Positions 1-9,895 of a stretch of DNA of 64,000 bases are shown piece after piece (position 1 is the stretch's first letter; each line of letters begins with the position of its first letter). This DNA comes from Pempheris klunzingeri (Eukaryota > Chordata > Actinopteri > Acropomatiformes > Pempheridae), in the NCBI RefSeq assembly GCF_042242105.1, contig NC_092022.1, forward strand, positions 8,986,001 through 9,050,000, written 5' to 3'. The notes under the pieces are model-generated. The model saw only the letters and a program-made list of their open reading frames with translations. It was not told where the DNA came from and did no database searches. A program made the translations under genes and the position numbers.

Positions 1-1215
1 AAGTTAAAGCAGCAGGCACTCATCTTTGCCAGGTGTTTGGCCAGGAGCCAAGAGATGCAGTCGCCCAGGCCAGGGTGGGTGTGGTGGAGGCCTGGCAGCA
101 GAACTACCACAGCGCAGCTCACAGACTCAGCAAACTGACTGAGAGACAATCATCCAATCTTGATTTCTTGTTGTCCCTGATCCCATTCAATCAGCGAAAA
201 CGCCTAGCACAGGTAAGCATATCTGAAGGATTCCTCAAGTCAGTGTGAGTATGAGTTTTCTATAGTTTATAGTTTTTTTAGTTTTATAGTTTTTTGTTCT
301 GGTGATGCATTTCTTTAGACCATCATCATTCTGTGCTCAAGACAGTTTTATATGTTTTATTTATTGTAGTGTAGAGTAAACTCACTGAAGAGGTTATGAA
401 ATAGAATCACTTGCTATTTATTTATGGTGCTGTTGCTCTGTGTTTCTTCTCTCAAGACAATTTGTTATTTCTTGACATGGACAGTGAGGTCAGAAAATAT
501 AAAAAATTAGGCATAATGTATAATAAAGGAGAATATCAGTATACAATTTTACATTGCTTACAAGACGGACAACAACATCTTTCCTTAATCTTTCTAAAGT
601 AGTGTAAATAAAGAGTATGTATACATTAATGAATTGCATATTAATTGCTCTGCATCTATATTCTAACAGGCAGCAGCACAGGAGGCCAGCAGTGTGTCAT
701 CAGGTGGCCAATGGGATCAGGCCCTCACATTGTTGACTGTGGCAGTACAAGCAGTGGGCAAACACAAACTCCAGTACCTCCGCCAGCGGGCTGCCTGCCT
801 CGCTCAGCTGGGCTTACACGAGCGGGCCATAGCTGACCTGGACAGAGTTATCCAGAAACACGGGGGGTCCGACTCCAGCTGCTCAGATGAAACCAAAGTG
901 TGGGTGGAGGACCTGTGTCGGCGAGGCCGCAGCCTGGTGCTCTGTTCCAGAGAAGGAGCAGCCATGGAGGACTTCATCAGGGCGTTGGAGCTCCACAGGA
1001 ACCAGGCCATCCAGTGTGTGGAGGCTGGTCTGGGGAGGCTGCGTCTGGCTGAGTGCTTCCTGCGGGGGGCGCTGCAGCACTATGGGGAGCAGCAGCTCAG
1101 TAAAGCCTGGACGTTGATTGAATGTGGCCTTGTTGTCGACAGTGAGAACCCAGAGCTCCGCAGACTGAGGGCAAGGGTCAAACGAGAAGTGGCAAGCCCC
1201 TGTAATGTCAACTAA
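1..1215 (+). CDS. Tetratricopeptide-repeat protein, 3' end (TTC34-like), partial
   Basis: This is the 3' end of a spliced gene that starts left of the window. Two exons are readable: 1-212, ending at a CAG/gtaagc donor in phase 0, and 670-1215, starting after a ttctaacag acceptor and ending at a TAA stop. Together they give about 250 residues. The last exon holds TPR-like helical pairs; the clearest is the stretch around RQRAACLAQLGLHERAIADL, with small residues at the usual TPR positions. TPR proteins act as protein-interaction scaffolds; no enzymatic motif is visible. The identification as TTC34 rests on a remembered resemblance and is uncertain; another TPR protein is possible. The gene converges on alas2, whose stop codon lies 738 bp away. 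Exon 1 is open to the window edge, so its true 5' boundary is unknown. No AATAAA was seen close after the stop. Confidence 0.6.
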
Positions 1216-1952
1216 TGTCAACTAGTGCTGATGGTCAGAATCACACAGGAGCTGCAGCTGAGCTCACATAATGCACTATGTCAGTGCCTGCACCTTAAGA
1301 TGTGGCATTGTTGAGGAACAGTCTACCTGATGAGGATGTCTGATGTTTCTTTGAGGCTGCGGTACTTGTTGTTATAATGTCTTCCAGTTTCAATTCAGGT
1401 TTGTGGGATTAACAACAGTGTTTGTTATATCTTTATAATTACAGCAAAGCGAATGGCAAAGAAATGTTTTATCATCTCTTATTTTATTAAGCAATTAATT
1501 TCCATATTTCATACATTTTAAGACTGAAACATCAGTAATTTAATAATTGTGGAAACTGAAGCAAAACACAATGATTATATGACATGAAGGAAATTACCCA
1601 ACATGAAATTGAATAGCACAATTTAATTCAAACCATCACACCTAGATAAGTGATTTCAGAAAGTGCCCAATGTGCAGGTTTTATGCTTTTGAAATGAAGA
1701 AGGCACAATTTTCTTTAATCATATCCATGACAACAAGCTGTATAAATACAGGAAAACAGAAATAATTACTTGAATTTAGTCCAAACCACTCACATCAAAG
1801 ATTATTCAAACACAACTATCAGTAGATCAGTACTTCAGTATCCTCCTCAGTGCACCTGAAGTAGGACATTATAATTTGAAAGGATGTTGAATAGCATTAA
1901 ATGTATACATATGCTGAATGCTTAGCTAGTGTTGGGACGATACGTGTAGTTT
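1216..1952. other. Convergent 3'UTR region between the TPR gene and alas2
   Basis: This AT-rich stretch lies between two stop codons on opposite strands and contains no coding frame. It should hold both 3'UTRs. On the minus strand an AATAAA hexamer reads at 1488-1483, which would give alas2 a 3'UTR of roughly 490 nt. No clear plus-strand AATAAA was found, so the two transcripts may overlap. Confidence 0.5.
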
Positions 1953-4900
1953 TTATGCAGACACAGTAATGTATTGCGGTTCCATGTTGCCGAAGTAGGA
2001 TTTCTCCCACTCACTCATGAGGTCAAAGTGCAGCGGGCGCTCACAGAAGTTGCAGGAAGCCGTGGCCGGGCTGTTGAGCAGTAGTCCTGCTTCCTTCCAC
2101 ACCTCCACCAGTTTCTCTGTGAACGAAACACAGATATTTTAATCAAATGCCAATATTTATTTCTCTTTTACTTCTCTGGTCATTTCGCTAAGCACACACT
2201 AAAGCTATGCTGTTAGTTTCACACTAATGTTAAGATCTCTACAGTGTTGTCTTTTTTACTGCATTGCATTATGAGGTGACAGATGGATGCCAAGAGATTC
2301 ACTGCGGACAAACATAAATCACTCGTAGCAGCCAATGTCCCCACTTCATTTGATTGGACGGTTACTTGCACAGCGGTGACCTGATTTCAGAAAGGACCCC
2401 TACACTCACCCACGAAGTACTCCATCATCGCGGGGTGGTGATGAGGAGACGGAGCCAGGCGCAGCAGCTCCTCACCACGAGGCACTGTGGGGTAGTTGAT
2501 GGCCTGGACGTAGATGTTGTGCCTCTCCAGCAGGGTGTCACACACTTTGGTGTTCAGCTCAGCGTTTCCCACCTACACAATGGATCATGAAAGGTAATAT
2601 GAAGCATTTAGTGGATGCTTTTATTATAGCAGGTCATACGTGTAGAAATTAAAGCCATTATGGTGGTTGAATTTGTCAAGAACGTGCCACTGAAATTATT
2701 ACAGATTTCTTCTGTGTGTCGAAAAAGTATATACAAATTGATACATAAAAAAATGTAACTTATTCATCATTGCATTTTAAAATGGAATGGTGCGAGCTGT
2801 GGCAGTGGAAGCAGCAGCAGCACTGCTAAACCTTCATACCTGTATGGGGATGATGTGGCTGGGACAGTTGACCACGGGCAGGCCCTTATCCATTAGCAGC
2901 TGCCTCATGTGTTTGACGTTCCTCTGGTGGGCTCTGCGGAGCTGCTGCCCCTCGGGGCTCTTCAGAACCCGGACAGACTCCAGGGCCCCAGCCAGAACCA
3001 TTGGGGGCAGGGCAGTGGTGAAGATGAAGCCGGCTGCGAAGGAGCGCACCGTGTCCACCAGGGCGGCGCTGCTGGCTATGTAGCCTCCAACGCAGCCAAA
3101 GGCTTTGCCTGGAACATCAACAGATGTCAGAGGGCATGTGAGGTCAGGAGATAATCAGAGGTAAAAATGCAACATGCTTAACTGGAGTATTACCACTTCA
3201 TATTACTAAACCTTTTATATACGATCACATTTTAGAGAGGACACAGTTTAAAGTTACCTTGTAGATTAATATTTTACACACAAATCATATTGCATGATGA
3301 GCATATAAAATAGACAGTTTGTACCAGTTATAACAATAATGATGCAGTAACACATCAGTTGAAAAATGTCTATTCTGCATAATGAATGATTTTTAATAGA
3401 TAAGTTGATTTATTAATGATATTTATGTAATTTTGAATGCAAATTGATTGTGATTATGTGCGTTTACATTATGGTGTTACAGCTTTTACTAAAATAAGGG
3501 ATCTGATGGATACTTTCTCCACCCTATTAACAATGCATGACATGAAAAAAATAGGTAAAATTAGGATGTTTCCTAGGTGGTAGGGATGTAATTACATGTT
3601 TGATTGCCAAGTACAAGGCTCTGAGTCAATAAATGTTCTGTTTGTAGTGTGTATGCAGGGAGGTGCTGCTATTTTATGTACTGATACATTACTATTAATT
3701 TGTTATTCCAGTTTAAGTTTCTTTATTTATTGCACCCATGCACCGTAAAGTCAAGTGTTGTAATCCAGGATTAGTTTACTCTCGATGTGTGCTTGACAGG
3801 GATTTTATACCAAAAACCCTGCAGTTGTCACAGAGCTATACACAGGCTCCTTGAGGAAGGTTTTATCAGTACGACCAGAGAGGGAGCAGTGCCGGCACCC
3901 TGCTGATAAAACCTCTTCCTCCTTCGATGAGAGCTCACTCCTCTCCTGCCCTAATTTAACCAATGTCGGAGCAGTATCACACATGTTGAGACTTATTGCT
4001 GCCTCATTGGCAACATGACAGTGTCAGTTAGTGCAAGTGGCCTGGAATGGGAGTTTGGCCAAGAAGAGAGGCAATTAATCTATGACAGTTTGAAGCTGTT
4101 TGCCCTGCCCATTTAGCGTCACAGTGAAAGCTCACGTTGATGGATGACTGATATTAGATGATAAATAGGATATTTCATTTCATCGTAACTTTCATAACAG
4201 TAGAAATAAAAATTTTAAAAAACGGTTACTTGTGTAGAAATTGAAATAAGACTAGAAGTGGATTCATTCCACAAATACTCACCTAAGGTCCCAGAAACAA
4301 TGTCAATCTTGTGCATAACATTGTCCCTCTCTCCCACTCCAGCTCCATGGGCTCCATACAGACCCACAGCGTGAACTTCATCAACAAACGTCAGAGCTCC
4401 ATAACGGTGAGCCACATCGCACAGCTCTTCCAGAGGACATATGGCGCCTGAAAGCCCCAGAGAATAAGGTGTTATAATTAGACCTGTGCAATATAGGTGA
4501 ACAGCAAGAAATCCATGCTGCAAATGTCATCACTGTGTAAGCTCTAGATATGCACAGTTTGCCAATGTTAAAATCTCTAACATCTACAAATCATAGGACA
4601 TTTATTTCATAATCTTTTAGTGTTATTGTTAAAATTCTCCTAGGTATTGGTCACAGTCATCCATTCAGTCTCCTCAGTGTGTGCTTTATGAAGCTGTCAG
4701 CGGTGTAATATCACACAGAGAAATAGAGCTGAGGGAGGAAAACTATTTCCTCCCACGGGAGACAGTGATGGATGACACATACTGCAGACTGAATAATTGT
4801 AGATTATAGGAATATAAATGCACCAAATCTGACTCTCCCTTTATTAGCTATTAATTATGAACTTTGCAAATGATTTAGATTATAACAGACATGTAGAATT

Positions 4901-7420
4901 AACAAATTAAAAGTGGCATTTCTTCTCATTAATGGCACTTGATGAGAAAAAATGTGGCGTTTTAAGGTGAAATCCTTTAGATTTGTTTGTCTTGTGCTGA
5001 TTTTATTTGTCTTTTTCTGAGCACTTTATTATCAAAACTATGAATATATCATGGCTCAATTATGAGCTGGAGATTTTCAGAACCACACAGCCAACAATGT
5101 GCAGTAAACTAAGGCGTCCAATCTTAAAAAGACATACACTTGAATATTTTTTTCTTTTTAAAACTACTGTACACATCATATTTCTCAGATCAGTCTGAGT
5201 AAATAAAGATTTACGTTGCTTCACATATTTATGTCTAAACTCTTTTTGCATACAAACAGTATGTTTTTGCAGGTTAACCATCCACCATATATCTGATTAA
5301 TTGAATTACTAAATTAAATCTAAATAATCTCCTCTTTCATAGTACTCACCGTCCATTGAGTGCACAGTCTCAAATGCCACTATTTTGGGTGTCTTGGGGT
5401 CTGAGCGTTGCAGCAGCTCCTCCAGGTGTCGGCTGTCATTGTGGCGGAAGATGAAGCGCTTGGCTCCGCTGTTCCTGATGCCCTGAATCATTGATGCGTG
5501 GTTCCCTGCATCAGAGTAGATCTCGCACCCTGCACACCACAGTGAGCACAGCATAAAACCAGTGGAGATGACTTCCCTCTAAACATCATCAACCCTGAGA
5601 TACCAATCACCTTTTATACAATGCAAGGAAACATATATCTTTGTCTGAAATATGAGCCCAAGAATATAATAACGGACCATCTAGAAATCAAATCAAATTT
5701 CAGTATCTACCTGGAAGCATCTTAGCCAAAGTGAAGAGTGTGGAGTCATTTGCCACAAAGCAGGAGGAGAAGACCAGAGCTGCGTCTTTCTGGTGTAGCT
5801 GAGCCATCTCCTTCTCCAGAGACACGTGGAAGTTACTGGTGCCTGAGATGTTCCTGGTCCCACCTGCTCCTGCGCCGTGCTTGTCCAGGCTATCCCTAAG
5901 ACCATCCAGAACAGTGAAGTGATAAAGCATTCAGCTCACGTACACCAGTGCCATGAAAGGTGTCCCATCTATTTTTTTTCAAATTTAAATTCAGTCTAAA
6001 ACATAAAAAAATTATGATTCCTGTTGCTACAAAATCCTCTCCTTAGCAAATAGATATTGTGACCTCCAGATGTACATCTACCATCAAATGGCATCATGGT
6101 CATGTCAGACTAATAGTAAGTTACAAAAATCAGGACTTCAGACTGAACTTGGACCTGACTGCCGTGAGACTTAACTAAAATGGCATTTGAAAAGGTCATT
6201 TTTAGGGCCTACACATAAAAAAGACTTCATCTCTACCATGTAAAAAAATACACCATTAACTCGGTTTTGAAAGACGTTCAAATAACTTCCAGTTTTCCCA
6301 AGAAATTTGCCTGCTGGACTCTTGACTTGCTTGCTTTGACAGAGCAGAGATTTCACTTGAACTCTGACCTCAGACTTAATGTAGACCTGAGAAGACTAAC
6401 ATACAGATGCTTTTTTTTATGTCTGATCTATTTCTATTATTATAAGTGCACTGAGAGCAACAAACTCCTTCTTTTTATCAAATTCCTGGCATTGTGTACA
6501 CATACGTGGACACACCTGATCGCATTGAGGACCCGTGGGTGCTGACTCATTCCCAGATAGTCGTTGCTGCACCAGACGGACACCTGGGAGCCGTCCCTCT
6601 CAGACAGGGAGTAATCCTCAGCAAAAGGGAAGATCTTAGCGCTCCTGTTTACAGTCTTGAAGACTCTGTATGTGTGGTCCTTCTTTTTCTCAGCAATCTT
6701 CTCCACGAAGAAGCGGTCATAGTCGTAGCTGGGGCCAACTGGAGGAGTGATAATTTTGCTTTTAAATCAGTTCCAGCACTCAAGGAACAGCTTTCTAATT
6801 TGGCTAATAAAGGAACATGTTAGACTGCCTCATATTAAATAGGTGATTAGTGGCTTTCAGGTCATTGACTATAAAACATACTCATGTTGTCTTTGAAGAG
6901 GTGGGTGACAGTGTTGATTTGAGCTGAACTTGGGAAGATTGAATCCTTTAAACCCTTCAACCGAGAAGTCATCAAACCTGTGGAAGAGGAGTGCAGGTCT
7001 GTCAGTGTGAGATGTTCCTACTTTGCATCTTTTAATGTTCAAATTCAGCTGCAATTCAGCATCAATACAGCTGGTTAACTCTTCCTAACCTTCTTTGACG
7101 TCCTCCTGTACTTCAGGGCTGGCTCGGACCATCCCAATCTGAGAGGTGACAAAAGGGCAGCTCTCCGATACAGACACAGCCACCTGAGTAGCCGTTTGAG
7201 CAAACAGCCTCCTTTGGTCCACTGTGGGAAGTCGGTGACTGCTCACTTTGGAGGGTGACGCTCTCAGTTTGGTCTCCAGAGAAGCCGGGCCGCTCACACT
7301 GATCTGGCGAGCGATGATGGGGCATTGATCAGCCAGAGAGAGCAAGGCGGTCCCCGTCCTCCTCAAAGCCGGCTTGGGGGCAGACTTGAGGAAAGGGCAG
7401 TGATGAAGGAAGGCAGCCAT
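1953..7420 (-). CDS. alas2: 5-aminolevulinate synthase, erythroid, mitochondrial (ALAS2)
   Basis: Coding exons, 5' to 3' on the minus strand: 7420-7090, 6977-6882, 6738-6516, 5895-5711, 5529-5350, 4447-4283, 3108-2840, 2572-2410, 2116-1953. Phases join throughout and give 591 residues (human ALAS2 has 587). The enzyme condenses glycine and succinyl-CoA to 5-aminolevulinate, the first step of haem synthesis, in the mitochondrial matrix using PLP. Visible features: a presequence with three Cys-Pro haem-regulatory motifs (residues 8-9, 33-34, 88-89); [19 protein letters not shown] with the PLP-contacting Asp361; and SGTLGKAFG with the Schiff-base Lys395. The C-terminal extension reads [15 protein letters not shown], which matches ALAS2 rather than ALAS1. 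The 5'UTR iron-responsive element confirms the erythroid form. The start at 7420 is the first ATG after the 5'UTR junction. No break is seen, so the gene looks functional. Confidence 0.97.
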
Positions 7421-7441
7421 TGTACTGCAGCTGTTCTTAGT
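7421..7441 (-). other. alas2: alas2 exon 2, 5'UTR portion
   Basis: The ATG-bearing exon of alas2 probably begins at 7441, after a pyrimidine-rich acceptor ending AACTCAG on the minus strand. This leaves 21 nt of 5'UTR before the start codon. Two further AGs closer to the ATG are possible alternative acceptors. Joined to exon 1, this gives a short leader, as in mammalian ALAS2. Confidence 0.6.
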
Positions 7442-8577
7442 CTGAGTTAAGATAGAAGACAGGGAATCATATGTAATATATCTGTAGAGAGCATACAATT
7501 CATTGCAGATGTGTAAAAGAAAATTTTAAGTCTTTAAGTCTTATATCATTTATATTATTATTATTTGTATGGTTAAGTGACCAAACTATAACATGAGGAA
7601 GGCTGGGAATGACTGCATGTGCCTCTGAGTTAATGAAACTAACATCCCATCACAGTTTACAAAGTTAAACATGTTCAGAGGGGCTACAAAACTGTGTAGT
7701 GGTTGAGTTTAGCTACAAAGAGCGGTCGGTGCCTCCTTCAGGGTGCGGCAGGCAGCTGCTTATCTTCTCTCTGCAGGCGCAGAAGTACTGCCCTGACAGA
7801 CGTCATCAGCTGAGGCTGATTACTGCTCTACCTATCAAATAATCCTCTGTGAAACACAGCAGGGATGCATCTAATTCTGTTGTTCGAAGTTTCTCAGACT
7901 CGCAAAAAAAGAATGTTGGATGCAGTATGCCAATAAAAAATGCACTAAATAATGACAAAACAAAAAATTGATCCACATTTTAATTCGCTCATGAGGATCT
8001 ATGTGCAGTTAAGTTTACAAACAGAGGCCAGCTGTATCGTTTCTCTCACAATCTCCTGTGGTCAGCAGATAAGACAGTTCTTGGGATTTGTGGCTTTCTC
8101 CTGTGGTTAGATCTTATCTTTGGCGTGTCAAATACAAGTGCCTTTTAAACATCAAAAGTAGGTCAAAATTGTGTTTTATCTTAGTCATGCTAGTATTATT
8201 GCTGAAGACATTTAACTATTGATTACATACAAAAACGACACATCCTTTAGTTGGCTACAGGCTCTAGTATCCACATCTCATATTTCATGTTTACTGAATA
8301 TCCATTCATTTTGTGCCTCCTTCACTACATAAATGAACGGATAAAGCATAAAGAAATGTCTAGTGTAGAACTATGAATATGGTTATATAGCACTGTACGT
8401 TGTAAAACAGTGGAACTGCTACTAACATTACAAACAACTACAAAAAAAATCAAAATAATAATAGTAACGACAACAAAACTACAATATTACTACTACCACT
8501 ACTTATAATAATAATAATAATAGTACTAACAGCAATAACAATAACAATAATAATGAAACGGATGAGATGAAGCTCAC
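7442..8577 (-). promoter_or_regulatory. alas2: alas2 intron 1, candidate erythroid enhancer
   Basis: This intron separates the IRE exon from the first coding exon. In mammals ALAS2 intron 1 holds a GATA1-dependent erythroid enhancer (established knowledge). Here GATA motifs occur at 8067-8073 (AGATAAG), 8113-8119 (CTTATCT), 8176-8181 (TTATCT) and 7759-7765 (CTTATCT next to CAGCTG). Two RUNX-type TGTGGT cores accompany the first two. Enhancer activity is inferred from motifs and position only. The part near exon 1 (8440-8560) is low-complexity A/T-rich repeat. Confidence 0.5.
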
Positions 8578-8650
8578 CTGTTGACCTGCACTGAGGACGA
8601 ACTTCAAAACAGCAAATAGACAGAAGGTCAGAGGGTGTCAACAGTTTTTG
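8578..8650 (-). other. alas2: alas2 non-coding exon 1 (approximate 5' end)
   Basis: The 3' end of this exon is fixed by a CAACAG/gtgagc donor (exon edge at 8578). The 5' end is an estimate: a TTACATAA sequence on the minus strand around 8677-8670 could serve as a TATA-like element, placing transcription start near 8640-8650. The exon is made up largely of the iron-responsive element. Confidence 0.6.
8580..8602 (-). promoter_or_regulatory. alas2: Iron-responsive element (IRE) in the alas2 5'UTR
   Basis: On the minus strand this 23-nt stretch has the classical IRE layout: lower stem GUU/AAC, an unpaired bulge C, upper stem GUCCU/AGGUC, and the six-base loop CAGUGC. IRP1/IRP2 binding to such a 5' IRE blocks translation when iron is scarce, tying haem synthesis to iron supply (established for mammalian ALAS2). 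It differs from the remembered human ALAS2 IRE at one place: a U faces U in the upper stem where human has a U-G pair. It lies directly before the exon-1 donor. Confidence 0.93.
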
Positions 8651-8714
8651 GTCAGATGTTGAGGAGCATTATGTAATCAGCTCTGCCCCGGCTCCTCAGA
8701 AGTGTCGTATGGGC

Positions 8715-8743
8715 CTTAGCTTTGGGGGCCACCCAAAGCTAAG
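8715..8743. repeat. Short inverted repeat upstream of the alas2 start
   Basis: Two perfect 12-bp arms, CTTAGCTTTGGG and CCCAAAGCTAAG, are separated by five bases. The repeat lies about 70-100 bp upstream of the estimated alas2 transcription start, and a CCACCC (CACCC-box-like) sequence overlaps the right arm. It could be a dimeric protein-binding site or a chance hairpin. Confidence 0.8.
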
Positions 8744-9527
8744 TGTGTGTGTATGTGTGTGTGTGAATGGGAGGTGCAAAGATGCTGATAGGGCTCCATT
8801 AAAGTTGTGTCACTCTGTCATATAAAATGACTTTATGGTGACTTTTTGCTTGGATGTCTGAGTTGTTAAACCAGCAGTGCTGCTTGCTCACATTTACATA
8901 GAGAACGTAATAATTATGTTTTTGAAAACTAATATATAAATATGTATATGTATACCATTTTGTTTTTGCTTATACACCAGTTTGAGATACTTTATGATTA
9001 CCTACAAATACATCAATAAACACCAAGCCCAGACCTTACCATACCTTATAGTATGTTAGAACTGCATCTGGTGTGTTCACATTTTTGTTAACAGCCTTTA
9101 GTCATATTTTATCATTATGGTAACATTATAGAAAAATGACAGGAACAGACACAACAATCAAACTTCTGGGAAACGAATCTGATAATTATGCTGCATGTCC
9201 CTTTAGGAGCAATAATTATAGGAATAAACCAGTGATACTGAAAAATATATTCTAAGTAAATATAACGTCTTCATAGGCACAGTGGTGGGATATTGTGCCA
9301 AAATATCCTATAGGTTAGGTTACAATCAAAGATGAGGACACACGAACTCACTGCAGAGTTCATCTGGGAAAACAGTTGGATAATTAAACCAACACAGAAA
9401 ACAGCGCAGGGCTCCAAGTAATAATAATTCAGGAGATAAATACGATCTGTCAGCTCGACCAGCCGCTCCTCTTTCTCTAGGTTTTTTTTCCTGTCAGAGC
9501 AGCTTGTAATTAACGGTGTATCTGACA

Positions 9528-9574
<47 letters not shown>

Positions 9575-9895
9575 TTCACCAGCAGATGGTGCATTCCTCG
9601 GGTTTCTATGAATCGCTGATGCTGGGTGGGCGTGTAGAGGCGGAGTTTGTTTCCGCTGGCGTCGACGCGCAGGCGGCGGGCAGCAGGCTGAGTCCATCTC
9701 GTCCTGACTGGATCACAGGACCGACATCAGCATCCACCATCCACCCTGACAAGGACAACCTCTCCCCGCTCCACCCCAGAAAAACAAAGCCAAAAAATAA
9801 ATAAACAACAACAACAACACACGGACAGGACAATCATTTTTTTTTTTTTTTTTTTGTAAAGAAAGGCAGAAATCTGCATCTTCGAAATCAGCAAG
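8744..9895. promoter_or_regulatory. Spacer between alas2 and necab3, with the necab3 promoter and 5'UTR
   Basis: No coding region is present. The left part is AT-rich. A (TG)n run occupies about 9528-9572. The stretch 9620-9700 is locally GC- and CpG-rich and is the best candidate for the necab3 promoter or first-exon leader. A 19-base T run at 9837-9855 precedes the necab3 ATG, so the leader is either T-rich or interrupted by an intron ending at an AG just before 9896. The transcription start cannot be set from sequence alone. Confidence 0.5.
9528..9572. repeat. (TG)n microsatellite
   Basis: A TG run with one TT interruption near 9539-9541, in the alas2-necab3 spacer. Confidence 0.95.

Noticed and set aside
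883..1221. 112-codon minus-strand open frame over the TPR exon
   Set aside because: It is antisense to a coding exon with spliced frame continuity and has no domain likeness.
9532..9804. 90-codon frame starting in VCVCVC repeats
   Set aside because: It begins in a TG microsatellite and continues into the necab3 leader; there is no protein family resemblance.
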